The position numbers and the translations under genes were made by a program. A stretch of 64,000 nt of DNA from Lota lota (lineage: Eukaryota > Chordata > Actinopteri > Gadiformes > Lotidae). The stretch covers positions 214,501-278,500 of the forward strand of contig JACYXH010000131.1 in NCBI GenBank assembly GCA_026745465.1. The letters are read 5' to 3'. Positions 53,159 through 64,000 of the stretch are shown piece by piece (position 1 is the first letter of the stretch; each line of letters starts with the position of its first letter). Below the pieces are notes generated by a model that saw only the letters and a program-made list of their open reading frames with translations, was not told where the DNA came from and searched no databases.

Positions 53159-54241
53159 ATGGCATCCAATTCTTCCTGGTTTGAGGATAACCTTTCATGT
53201 CCCATCTGTCTGGATGTGTTCAACAGCCCAGTCACCACACCATGTGGACACACCTTCTGCAGAACCTGTATTACAAGGTTCTGGGATGGCCAAGTCCAGT
53301 ATAAATGTCATGTTTGCAGCAAGCTGTTCCAGACAAGACCTTATTTACAGGTCAATACCTTCATATCAGAGATGGTTGATCAGTTTAAAAGTTCTGTACG
53401 AGTCAAAGAGCAGCCCAGCTGGAGAAGACAGAGACTGATGTTCAGCAGATGATCCAGGAGAGAAAACTGAAGATTAAGGAGATCAAAGACACAGTAGAAT
53501 TTAGCAAGAAAGACGCAGACAGGGAGATAGCCGATGGTGTTCAGGTCCTCACTGCTCTGATGCGCTACATTGAAAAGTGGCAGGATGAGTTCAACCAAAC
53601 GGTTAAAGAGAGACTGAAAATCACAGAGAAAGAGGCTGAAGACCTCTTCAAAGAGCTGGATCAGGAAATAGAAGATCTAACCAATAGAAGCTCAGAGGTG
53701 AAGCAGCTCTCACACACTGAAGACCACCTCCACTTACTCCAGACCTTCAGATCCCTGAACAATCCTCCACCCACCAGGGACTGGACAACGGTGGAGGTCT
53801 GTCCTCCGTCATACGTAGGGACCTTGTGGAGATCCCTGGATCAGCTGGAGGATACACTGGATATGGAGATGAAGAAGCTGTGTGATGCTGCTGAACTGAA
53901 GAGGGTCCAGCAGTATGACGTAGATGTGACTTTGGATCCTGATACAGCTCATCCCCGGCTCATCCTGTCTGAGGATGGGAATCAACAAGGATGGGTTGGT
54001 ATTTAATGATAACCCTGCTGTCCGTCTCAAACTGAGAGCTAAGCTCCAGAAGGTGGGGGTGTTTGTTGATTATGATGAGGGTCTGGTCTCCTTCTATGAT
54101 GTGGAAGCCAGGGTTCATATCTACTCTGCTACTGGCTGCACCTTTAGTGAGCCTCTCTATCCATTCCTCTGCCCAGATTTTCGTGATGCAGGTAAAAACT
54201 CTCACCCCTTGATCATCTCACCTGTCAACCAAACAGACTAG
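53159..54241 (+). pseudogene. TRIM-C: TRIM pseudogene with two frame-breaking deletions
   Basis: Same plan as TRIM-B but broken. The RING is intact (CPICLDVFNSPVTTPCGHTF) to 53412. There a deletion of roughly 300 bp, relative to TRIM-B, removes both B-boxes and joins GAGCAG to CCCAGCTGGAGAAG out of frame, with stop at 53452. The coiled coil and PRY part continue in another frame (53449-54006). A second deletion of roughly 235 bp removes the middle of SPRY near 53985 and returns to the first frame for the SPRY end (to 54241). Unrepaired, it encodes only a 97-residue RING-only peptide, or 128 residues with the upstream exon. Confidence 0.85.
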
Positions 54242-55385
54242 GACCTTTGTTTGATAATAAAATAATCAAACGACCAAAACAACTAATGTTGTTTCATGAT
54301 TGAGAATCTCTGCTATGTGACATCTGAGAGAACTGCATTAATGTATATAATGTATAATCTGCTGTCTTTTAACAAGGATCAATTCAATAAGAAAATAACC
54401 CTTACTAATATAAAATGTAACCCATTAGAGATTCTTAGATTACGCTCTATTGTTCAAGTGTAATGCTATTAAATTGTAAACGGTTGCAGTTGTGTAGAAC
54501 ATGTTTGGATGATTAGTTTGTATAACATAATCTGTATTTTTTTTAAACATTAGTTTATATTTCTGAATCATGAATGACATCATAATGAAATGTCTGTAAA
54601 CTTTTCTGATTTCAACAATAAATTGCAAAAAATACAATGGGCCACTCAATGGAATAAGTACATCATCAGTACAATATGTATTCAGTGGAATAGGTACATT
54701 CTCAGTACAATATGTAGTGGAATATGTCAATTTTCAGTGGAATGGGTACATTCTCAGTACAATATGTTCAGTTGAATAGGTAAATGTTCTGTGGAATAGG
54801 TACTTTCTCAGTACAATATGTATCAAGTAGATTAGGTACATGATCAGGGGGATACTTTTTTTTTTACAATTGTTGCCTAAAAACCCTATTTTACACATTA
54901 TGGGATTCATGGAAGGATTAAAATCACTGATCGATTGCACAAGTTTGTAGCTGATGAGCCAGTCAATGACTAAATGTCCACCATACAACAACCCAACATG
55001 TGTTACACCTTACACTAAGGTCACAGTGACTACATGTAATGATTCTCCCCATGTGTGTGAGTACTGTGACTTTGTCTTGACAGCTCTCCTCTCCTCTCCA
55101 TCCTCTCATCTTAGTTTCTCCTATCTCCTTCCTCTCCCTTCTCTTCCTCCTCTATGCTATCTCTGCTCTCCTTTCTAGCTAATCTGGGATTATGGTCATT
55201 CTTGTCATTCATACACATTGTGTACACATTACAACAGTAAGCATATTTTGATTAGTTTAATAAAATATTGTTAAGTACTTTAACTTTAATTTAGTTAGTC
55301 CATAATTTAAATAAAGTGGCAAAGATTGGTCCATGACAGCTTATGAGTTTACAAGCAAATATCATGGATGTTAGAAATCAAAACA
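54242..55385. other. 3' flank of TRIM-C
   Basis: AATAAA near 54619, a short repeat of GGAATAGGTACATTCTCAG words at 54650-54835, and AT-rich DNA. No gene seen. Confidence 0.5.
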
Positions 55386-55391
55386 ATGATC

Positions 55392-55455
55392 CCACACACG
55401 CACACGCACACACACACGCACACGCACATGCACACGCACACACACACGCACACAC

Positions 55456-55503
<48 letters not shown>
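55392..55503. repeat. (AC)n/(GCAC)n microsatellite
   Basis: 112 bp of alternating AC with GCACAC interruptions. Confidence 0.95.
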
Positions 55504-55506
<3 letters not shown>

Positions 55507-55689
55507 ACTATTCCAGGAGTATCAAAGAGAGAGGTGGGCGATCCCGTGACAACTGAAAAAAGAGTTAAATGAAATGTTACGAAACAAAACCTAAACTCTC
55601 TGAGGTCTTTGTATGACAAGGAGAACCGCTGTATTCTAACATCTGGTCCAATGTAGGACTAGTAGTTCACACACACACACTGAACATCT

Positions 55690-56012
55690 TACTCCCTCTT
55701 ATCTCTCTCCCTCTCTTTTTCTCCCTCCTCCACTCTCTCTCTGCCCCTCTCTCTCCCTCCAACCTTCTCTCTCCATCCCACTCTCTCGCTCTATCCTCCC
55801 CTCTCTCTCCCGCTCCCTCGCTCTCTCTCGCTCTATCCTCCCCCTCTCTCCCTCTCTCCCTCCCTCTCCCTCTCTCACTCTATCCTCCTCCCTTTCTCTC
55901 CCTCCCTCTCTCTCGCTCTATCCTCCCCCTCTCTCCCTCTCTCCTACAGTGAAGCTGACAGTCTTCGATATGTGTCTCCATGTCAACCGCATTGGGCCTG
56001 TGTCTTCCATCC
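55690..56012. repeat. (CT)n-rich 3' flank module, copy 2
   Basis: Repeats the 46.45-46.70 kb module and ends GGGCCTGTGTCTTCCAT. It is joined directly to the TRIM intron module at about 56012, without the promoter and first exon seen before TRIM-C and TRIM-E. Confidence 0.75.
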
Positions 56013-57101
56013 TCTAATCCTCATTGTTGCTGTCCTGTCCGCAGGGCGCCATGTTGTACTGTAGCGTTAGCCCCACACGGGTCTCCTGCGCTCCGTGTGA
56101 ACACGTGATGTTGATGCTTAGCGAAACCAACCTTCACGTGCTCTATTGTGTCGCCTCGTCGGATTCCACCAGCGCGTGCTCGGTGCTCGGCGTCCTGTTT
56201 GGAGCGCGGCGCCACACGCGGGGCCGCGTTCTGTACGCTTTGGTTGAACCCGACCAGGCGAGGCCAACACGGGACTTTAACAAAGTTAGTTTGGTGTTAA
56301 AGCATCAGGGCGTTCTTCACGAGGAGGACGCATGCGTGAGTAGGGATGGGTCCCGAAACCGGGTATTAACCGGGGCCCCTGGGGGTGGCCCCATGATACT
56401 ATTACACACCGTAGTATATAAAGTGTAATCTAATCTAAGTATCGATTAGCTACGACGTACCCGGCGCTGCAAGCGGTATTTGAGGAACAAAGGAAATAGA
56501 TTTACTTCCTGGTGATCGTTCATCCAGAATGTTTACCAGGAAAGGAAAAAAAGCACATCTTCCTTCAGAAGAACTGTTCAGATAAGGCTTCAGGCCTTTT
56601 TGAGGCCCAGCTGCATGCAGACCCCATCCCTGTTGCTCTATGCCACTGTCTTTTGTTTTCTCTTGTTTATTGATTTCTTTTTGTTTGTATCACGTTAACA
56701 TTTCTCAATAGTATAGAGTCTATAATAGTTATATATTCAAAACATGTGTACGGTGTTGCTGTTGAAGAAAGATGTCTTGTTCCTAACTTGTCTTCTTCTA
56801 AAAGAAGCCATAAGAGTAGCGTTAAAGTAGCGGCTGGATAAGCAGTATGGATCAGAGTAGTGGTGGCGTTAGAATCTTCCCTGTGTGTGAGTGCAGTTGG
56901 CTCCTTCATTCGCGGTGGTAGCGGTGTGAGAGTCGATAGTGACCAGTGTGTTTATGTTCAGTGCTGTTGTACCGACCTGTTGGCTCAAGAGCTTTGCTTG
57001 AAATAACAACACATTTATGAATATTAACACATTATTACATGTATACAACATAACGTATAGTTAAAATGGTAATTTAATTTTCATAATTGTTTTTTCTAGG
57101 A

Positions 57102-59318
57102 ATGGCGTCCGACTCTTCCTGGTCTAAGGATATCTTTTCATGTTCCATCTGTCTGGATGTGCTCAACAGCCCAGTCACCACACCATGTGGACACAACTTC
57201 TGCAGAACCTGTATTACAAGGTTCTGGGATGACCATGTCCTGTTGAAATGCCCTCTTTGCAAGAAGATTTTCCACACAAGACCTGATTTACAGGTCAATA
57301 CCCTTTTATCAAACATGGTTTATCAGTTTAGAAGTTCTGTACGAGTCACAGAGCAGCCTTGTGTTGAACCAGTAGAAGTTCCCTGTGATGTCTGTACTGG
57401 GACCCAGCTGAAGGCTGTGAAGTCCTGCCTAGTGTGTTTTATCTCTTACTGCCAAACCCATCTGGAGCCACATCAGAGAGTCGCAGGCCTGAAGAAACAT
57501 CGGCTGGTCGAGCCTATGGACCGTCTGGAAGACAGGATGTGTAAGAAACACGACCTAATTCTGGAGCTCTTCTGCCAGACTGAGCAGGTGTGTGTGTGTC
57601 TGTTCTGCACAGAGGGTGACCACAAGTCCCATCCTGTTGTACCTCTAAAGGAGGAATATGAAGTGAAGATGGCCCAGCTGGGGAAGATAGAGTCTGAAGT
57701 TCGGCAGATGATCCAGGAGAGACAACGAAAGATTCAGGAGATTTCAGACACAGCGGACCGCAGCAAAGCAGACGCAGACAGAGAGATAGCTGATGGTGTG
57801 CAGGTATTCACTGCTCTGAAGCGCTCTATTGAAAAGTGGCAGGATGAGTTCAACCAAACGGTTAAAGAGAGACAGCAATCCACAGAGAAACAAGTTGAAG
57901 ACCTCATCAAAGAGCTGGAGCAGGAAATAGAAGATCTGAACAATAGATTCTCAGAGGTGAAGCAGCTCTCACACACTGAAGACCACCTCCACTTCCTCCA
58001 GACCTTCAGATCCCTGAAGAATCCTCCACCCACCAGGGACTGGACAACGGTGGAGGTCTGTCCTCGGTCATACGTGGGGACCTTGAGGAGATCCCTGGAT
58101 CAGCTGGAGGATACACTGAACATGGAGATGAAGAATCTGCCTGTCCTGAAATCAACTCTAAAGAAGTGTAAGTGTCTTATCCGTTTGATTCATCACAACA
58201 CACACCAACTGTTTAGATGGAAAGTCCATCCACACAGCAGTAGGTGAAGTCTGTAAAACAATAGGTATTCTTAGTGTTATTTATTAATTATGATAAATAG
58301 TAGCGTGGTTGTTATGATTGGACAAAATCAATCATGATACAAACGTGAATAAATGTTTTTTTTTTGTGTATTTTAAATTGCACTCTAGACTACTGTTTTA
58401 TTATCATCATTCTTACTAGGCTTATTTATTATTATGAATGTATTAATTACTATAATTTGTGGTGATATATAATCTTTATTAATTTAATTATTACTGTCAT
58501 ATTAGACATAACATAACATGTTTATTAAATGATTATAACGATGCATTTATTTCATATCGGATTTAAACTACTACTATAAGTGGTGATGGTCTTTATTAGA
58601 ACTAGGAAAATAAATCCTGATTTGAAATTGTACGTATGTATACTTATTGGTACATACAGGTGTCTCTTTGAAGGTGTATTACAATGTCTATTGGAACCTT
58701 TTTAAAAGTTAAAGTGTGTATAATAATGGTAATTATTCTAATCATGTCTTTCCCCCCCCCCCGTCAGATGCCTGTGAACTCACACTGGACCTAAACACAG
58801 CCCACAGACGACTCTCTCTGTCTGAGGACAACAGAAAGGTGACGTGGGTTAGAGAGGACCAGTCGTATCCTGATCACCCAGAGAGATTTGACTCCTATAG
58901 ACAGGTGTTGTGTAGAGAGGCTCTGACTGGCTGCTGTTACTGGGAGGTAGAGAGGAAACACCGTGTTGAGATAGGCGTGACATACAGAGGAATCTCAAGA
59001 AGAGGACGTGCTGGTGAAAGCAGGCTTGGAAGGAATCACAATTCCTGGATTCTTTATTGTCATGAAAGTGGTTACACTGCCTGGCACAACGGTATTGGAA
59101 CAGTCCTGCGTCTCCCTGAGCCTTCTAAAAGAGTAGGAGTCTATCTGGACCGGCCTGCTGGCACTCTGTCCTTCTACAGAGTGTCCCCAGATGTAGGAGG
59201 GTCCTCAGACACACTGACACACATCCACACCTTCCAGGCCACCTTCACCCAGGAGGACCTCTATCTTGGGGTTGGGTTATGCACTAAAAGTGCCTCAGTG
59301 TCTCTGTGTCGGTTGTAG
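57102..59318 (+). CDS. TRIM-D: hybrid TRIM with NLR-type B30.2, two coding exons
   Basis: Exons 57100-58167 and 58768-59318, spliced at GTAAGT and CCGTCAG in phase 1, give 538 aa. RING (CSIC, CGHNFC, CPLC), B-boxes (CDVCTGTQLKAVKSC; CKKHDLILELFC), coiled coil, then PRY-SPRY (ELTLDLNTAHRRLSLSEDN, CYWEVERKH, LDRPAGTLSFYRVS, ending ASVSLCRL). The layout equals TRIM-A, but the intron is only 600 bp and has no minisatellites. B30.2 residues differ from TRIM-A mainly in the middle loops (ISRRGRAGESRLGRNHNSW). The upstream region lacks the promoter/first-exon module of its neighbours, so expression may depend on a new promoter or on read-through from 51.9 kb. AATAAA at about 59620. Confidence 0.85.
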
Positions 59319-59856
59319 CCACACACATAGACCGACTGACTGTATGAGATTTACATGCAGGTTATAATTCTTGATGAAACGTTTGTTGATGATGACCAGT
59401 TATCTGGATGTACATTTGGAATACATGCATCTGGACCTATGGATGTACAATGAGAGGAAGTGTCTTTTAAGATCTTCCATAGGGTTAACAGAGCTGGTTC
59501 TACAAAGTTAAAATTTGTGATATTGTTGATTGTAAATGTAACTGTTTTTATTCAATAGTTTTGATACTTTCATTGATGCATTGATAGTTTTCTGTAATTT
59601 GGTGTAAAGGCGAGATGACAATAAATTCTAAACCGAACTGGTATTTCGGTGACTGTTTGATTATTTCATTAATTTCAAAAGGGTATTTTGTTTTCAAAGT
59701 TAAGCGTTGGTTAATGCTTATTAACAGAGTTTTGTAAACGCTATTTTAACCATTGTAAATGTAGTGGGCCTACTTATTTATTCACGTAATATATAGACAG
59801 CAAGCGAGACAAAGCCAAAAACAATTGAAATGTGTTGGGATGACTTCAACATCTAA

Positions 59857-60498
59857 TGTGTTACGTCCCAGCTCGCTAGGGAAAGGGGAGGCAACATAAA
59901 ACCAGGTATTTTTGGCAAAGTTATTTATTAACAAGGAACTTGGATAACTAACCACACACACAAATAGAGGAGGCAAACTACAAAGGGGAAAAAGGTGCCA
60001 TGTGGATGCTGTTCAGATCAAAGAAACAAACCTAACTAAAGGAGGACTCCAAAATACACAGTTGAAACAGCAGCCCTGCTCCTAGTGTCGCTGACAAAGA
60101 AAAGGCTGCGTGTGTTTCAGTTTGCTTTGAGCTCTTATCCTGGCCCAGTCCCCAGCTAGCTAACACGTGGCTCACTTTCCTCATTTCCACTCATTAAGGT
60201 CTCACCGTCTCTACCGACATAAGAGAGAGGCTCAGTGGCCGAGCTCAAAGTCCTAGCTGCCCCGCCTGTTGAGCTGGCCGCTCTGTAGCGCTCCTCAGTT
60301 CCCGCATTGCTCGCTCCGGATTGGACGATGACGGGTTCCCCGCCAATCAGGATCCTCGGCATTTCCAATGCAGGAACCAATCACGTCCGGGGAATCACAC
60401 ATCTTAATTTACATATTCGTGGGACAATCACGTCCGCTGTCAAACACTGGGAGGGTTTTACACATGAGGGCGGGGCGTCGGAACGCAGCAGTAACACA
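59857..60498. mobile_element. Probable solo LTR
   Basis: About 642 bp bounded by TGTGTTACG and AGTAACACA (perfect AATGTGTTAC/GTAACACATT if two or three flanking bases are counted). It contains a TTTATTAACAAGG-type reversed polyadenylation region. No clear target-site duplication is visible, so the assignment is tentative. Confidence 0.5.
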
Positions 60499-61250
60499 TT
60501 ATTAAAAATGCTCCAGTGAAAACACTTGAAAATCATCACAGAGGTACCTGGGGACATGTTGAACCAGAATATGGCCGAGATTGTAGAAAACTATTTGATT
60601 TGTTTATAATTATTATGACTTCTTCACCATCAACATCATGTTTTTCGTTTTCTCCATACAGTTATTAAGGTGTTAAATATGACTAGTGAAGGAATATTTG
60701 TATGGGTGGGAGGGGGGTTATATCATCAATTTAATTTGTAAATAAAGTTCTCCACGTGCAGAGCTCGAAAAAACGCGTCCTCACATGTTGCTGCTCCTCT
60801 TGCTCCCCACCATACAGTTATAAAAAATACAGTAAATCTGTCATATCAATTCAGCATTTTTTAGGTTAACCTTATTTTCATTCAGTACAGTACAGCAAAT
60901 TGTGTGAACTGTTTTAACTTTGAGTGTTGTGGTTATTGTGTGTGTTCTGTATTGTCTGCCATTTATGTGTGAGCTGCACTCACAACCCATGTTCCACCAG
61001 GAAAGAAAAAAAGCATATAAATATATATATACTTTTTAATTTTTTAGGAATACACATCATTTTTCAAACCGATGTTCTATGTGGTTCTTACTCTGGTCTT
61101 TCCACCCTTACAAATGCACTAGAATGCAGAATTCCACCAGGAAAGAAAAAAAGTGTCGGCCTGCCGACGGAGAATCCTTCTCAGCAGCTCGAGTAGGTGT
61201 GTGCGTAATCCCTGCCCGTTTCTATTGGTCCGCTGTTAGGGCTCTGCAGT
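60499..61250. other. Gene-free stretch between TRIM-D and TRIM-E
   Basis: AT-rich. A direct repeat of CACCAGGAAAGAAAAAAAG occurs at about 60996 and 61135. No exon recognised. Confidence 0.5.
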
Positions 61251-61334
61251 AAAGCATATAAAAGCACGGAGCCAAAGACACACTCAGCGGTCCAAGGCAC
61301 AAGCCCATAAGGCGAAGCCTAGATGAAGTAGAAC

Positions 61335-61475
61335 AGATGTGTTTATTGCCGCTACGCTCGCTGCAGGAACTCACCCTGGCGTGCACGCGCACAGTGCACA
61401 CACGAGCAGCAGAGCTATGAGAGCAGCAGACAGCGGATTCAGTCAGAGTAGCAAGTAGAGGCGCAAGCAGCACTG
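61335..61475. repeat. Inverted copy of the 25.0 kb repeat arm
   Basis: Opposite-strand match to 24975-25115 (GTTTATTGCCGCTACGCTCG, GCGGATTCAGTCAGAGTAGC), lying immediately before the TRIM-E promoter. Confidence 0.75.
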
Positions 61476-61544
61476 TGTGTGTGTATGTGTGTGTGCGCGC
61501 GCGGCTGTGTCTGCGCTTGGCTGTGTCTGTGAGCGTGTCAGAAG

Positions 61545-61737
61545 GCTACCGAGGGGGCGGGCCCGAGCCTGGAGCTCTGTAGAAAGACCCCTCTCGCTTG
61601 TTCAGGAAACGGAAGTTCACGCAAATCCAACAGACGAAGGGACGACATGACGAAGAGACAACATGGACGCGTTAGTCTCTCCGGAGACGAAGAACAAGAC
61701 GTTTTAAAGCGGAGAGCCGGGACAGAAACATTCCAAG
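61545..61737 (+). promoter_or_regulatory. TRIM-E core promoter and first exon, possibly coding
   Basis: Near-identical to the TRIM-C module, but the TATA word reads TGTAGAAAG instead of TGTATAAAG. An ATG at 61647 opens 30 codons plus one base to the GTGGGT donor at 61738, in phase with exon 2. The first residues differ from TRIM-C (MTKRQHGRVSLSGDEEQ). Confidence 0.55.
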
Positions 61738-61980
61738 GTGGGTCCAACACATTGAACCTCTAATCCTCATTGTCCTGTCCGCAGGGCGCCATGTTGTACT
61801 GTAGCGTTAGCCCCACACTGGTCTCCTGCGCTCCGTGTGAACACGTGATGTTGATGCTTAGCTAAACCAACCTTCACGTGCTCTATTGTGTCGCCTCGTC
61901 GGATTCCATCAGCGCGTGCTCGGTGCTCGGCGTCCTGTTTGGAGCGCGGCGCAGGCACGCGGGGCCGCGCTCTGTACGCA

Positions 61981-61982
<2 letters not shown>

Positions 61983-62011
<29 letters not shown>
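61983..62011. repeat. Poly-G run
   Basis: About 29 G, at the point where the TRIM-E intron module stops matching those of C and D. Confidence 0.9.
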
Positions 62012-62464
62012 AGAGACAATTGTGACTTTTTTGCTGACTTTTCTTGTTAGATATTGGAACTGGAAGTAAACATAATGCCCCATCTACAACTACATCACTC
62101 TCCTCTGATGCCTTTTAGAGAACATGCATTCAGCTTAATTTGTGTTCTGGGATACTAGTCCTGCAAAACTGTTTTTATTTGGCCATCTATTATGGACTGG
62201 TGCTTTTTCAGTTGATGTGTACTGCTGCTCTTTTCCTGTGCTCAGTGAGATGTGCAGTGTGGCCTAATCACAGATCAGAGTATTAATTTCTAGACACACA
62301 GAAAAAGGGCTGTTGCTTGCCATGCAATACAAAGGTACTGAGTAGGCCTAATCAACACCTATTGATTATTTTACGTTGACCGCTTCCTTCTGGTGTGCAG
62401 TTTTCTGTTCAGCATGCCTGGTATAAAATGTGTGTGTGTTTGCTTCTGTTGTTCTGTCATAGTG

Positions 62465-62468
<4 letters not shown>

Positions 62469-62544
<76 letters not shown>
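62469..62544. repeat. (AC)n microsatellite
   Basis: About 38 uninterrupted AC dinucleotides. Confidence 0.95.
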
Positions 62545-62550
<6 letters not shown>

Positions 62551-62784
62551 TTATGGGCTGCCTCGTTCTAGTTCAGCCTGGAAATTTGTCTTACTTGTGC
62601 TTATTTATTATTCTTATTATTATGTTTTATTTTTTAAGTACTTGAATTTACCTGAATTATTTTGATTTAAGCTATTTTGTAATTTGTTTGACTTTATTTT
62701 ATTGATTGGATGAACTATAATTAGCCTAAAGATGATTATTTTGTATTTTTGTCTGTCTGATTTGTTGTCTTGTGTTAAAAAAAA

Positions 62785-62965
62785 AATGAATCAGACGTTA
62801 CTCAACAGTTACTCAGTACTTGAGTAGTTTTTTCACCAAGTACTTTTTTACTCTTACTCAAGTAATTATTTGGATGACTACTTTTTACTTTTACTTGAGT
62901 CATGTTATTCTGAAGTAACAGTACTTTTACTTGAGTAACATTTTTGGCTACTCTACCCACCTCTG
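62785..62965. mobile_element. hAT-like non-autonomous element end
   Basis: Internal ACTCAAGTA/TACTTGAGT repeats and a CTACTCTACCCACCTCTG terminus. Related fragments at 8645, 34155 and 37490. Confidence 0.45.
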
Positions 62966-63664
62966 GTTGTATATTAATTCATTTAATTGTGGAGTACAAT
63001 TTAAATGCAAGAAGGCCTGAAGCTTTATTTGAACAGTTCTTCTGAAGGAAGATCTGCCATTTGTCGTTTCCTGGTGATCGTTCATCCAGAATTATTACCA
63101 GGAAAGGAAAATAAAGCAGATCTTCCTTCAGAAGAACTGTTCAGATAAGGCTTCAGGCCTTTTTGAGGCCCAGCTGCATGCAGACCCCATCCCTGTTGCT
63201 CTATGCCACTGTCTTTTCTTTTCTCTTGTTTATTGATTTCTTTTTGTTTGTATCACATTTCAATTCTCTCAATAGTATAGAGTCTATAATAGTTATATAT
63301 TCAAAACCTGTGTACGGTGTTGCTGTTGAAGAAAGATGTCTTGTTCTTAACTTGTCTTCTAAAAGAAGCGATAAGAGTAGCGTTAAAGTAGCGGCTGGAT
63401 GAGCAGTATGGATCAGAGTAGTAGTGGCGTTAGAATCTTCCCTGTGTGTGAGTGCAGTTGGCTCCTTCATTCGCGGTGGTAGCGGTGTGAGAGTCGATAG
63501 TGACCAGTGTGTTTATTTTCAGTGCTGTTGTACCGACCTGTTGGCTCAAGTGCTTTGCTTGAAATAACAACACATTCATGAATATTAACACATTATTACA
63601 TGTATACAACATATAACGTATAGTTAAAACGGTAATTTAATTTTCATAATTGTTTTTTCTAGGA

Positions 63665-64000
63665 ATGGCGTCCGACTCTTCCTGGTCTGAGGATATCTTT
63701 TCATGTCCCATCTGTCTGGATGTGCTCAACAGCCCAGTCACCACACCATGTGGACACAACTTCTGCAGAACCTGTATTACAAGGTTCTGGGATGGCCAAG
63801 TCCAGTATAAATGTCCTGTTTGTAACAAACTGTTCCAGACAAGACCTGATTTACAGGTCAATACCTTCATATCAGAGATGGCTGATCAGTTTAGAAGTTC
63901 TGTACGAGTCAAAGAGCAGCCTTGTGTTGAACCAGCAGAAGTTCCCTGTGACGTCTGTACTGGGACCCAGCTGAAGGCTGTGAAGTCCTGCCTAGTGTGT
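63665..64000 (+). CDS. TRIM-E: TRIM gene cut by the window end
   Basis: Starts at ATG 63665 after a TTTTCTAG acceptor. RING intact (CPICLDVLNSPVTTPCGHNF, CRTC, CPVC), followed by the start of B-box1 (CDVCTGTQLKAVKSC). Open to the last base. The second half of the RING exon resembles TRIM-B and C (LFQTRPDLQVNTFISEMADQ) and the first part resembles TRIM-D (MASDSSW, DVLNSP), a mosaic that suggests gene conversion. Which B30.2 type follows cannot be seen. Confidence 0.85.
   Translation, partial: MASDSSWSEDIFSCPICLDVLNSPVTTPCGHNFCRTCITRFWDGQVQYKCPVCNKLFQTRPDLQVNTFISEMADQFRSSVRVKEQPCVEPAEVPCDVCTGTQLKAVKSCLVC

Noticed and set aside
52108..56428. Duplicated 125-134 codon frames at 52.1 and 56.0 kb
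   Set aside because: They are the intron module of TRIM-C and D. Conservation is explained by recent duplication, and the third copy at 61.8 kb is disrupted by poly-G.

Overview
The window looks like teleost fish nuclear DNA. Evidence: GT-AG split genes, fish-type bloodthirsty-related TRIM genes, an eel-type F-lectin domain, an NXPE3-like gene, LTR and LINE remnants, tRNA genes, and an extreme density of (AC)n, (GA)n and minisatellite DNA. That STR load recalls gadiform (cod-like) genomes, but the species is an inference. I see no bacterial operons, CRISPR arrays or organellar DNA.

Layout. 0-9.5 kb: TRIM-A (+), a two-exon gene with RING, B-boxes and coiled coil in one exon and PRY-SPRY in a second, split by a 5.5 kb intron full of minisatellites and a solo LTR. 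9-10 kb: a CpG-rich promoter-like block. 12.8-16.4 kb: a six-exon gene (-), which I assembled from splice sites with consistent phases, encoding a secreted F-type lectin plus C-type lectin-like protein. 17-25 kb: a local repeat amplification holding a 2 kb G-rich minisatellite ending in TTAGGG repeats. 25.5-28.1 kb: an NXPE3-like gene (-) with one nonsense codon and five +1 homopolymer shifts. 28-37 kb: simple repeats, a Ty3/gypsy RNase H-LTR remnant, and a deleted Ty3/gypsy element (gag-protease fused to integrase) with its LTR. 36.8-43.1 kb: an inverted, 5'-truncated copy of TRIM-A (-). 43.4-46.4 kb: TRIM-B (+), intact, with the whole protein in one coding exon. 48.9-49.3 kb: tRNA-Asp, a tRNA-Gly-like gene and a tRNA-Leu fragment. 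50.9-51.7 kb: a LINE 3' end. 51.8-64 kb: TRIM-C (pseudogene), TRIM-D (intact) and TRIM-E (cut by the window end), a tandem array on the + strand with repeated promoter, first-exon and intron modules.

The main theme is a rapidly evolving TRIM E3-ligase cluster. Near-identical RBCC exons are paired with two different B30.2 recognition domains: a bloodthirsty/TRIM39-like one fused in the same exon (B, C), and one of the type found on fish NLRC3-like and TRIM16-like proteins, brought in by splicing (A, inverted A', D). With the lectin and NXPE3-like genes this resembles an innate-immunity neighbourhood, although functional linkage is only inferred.
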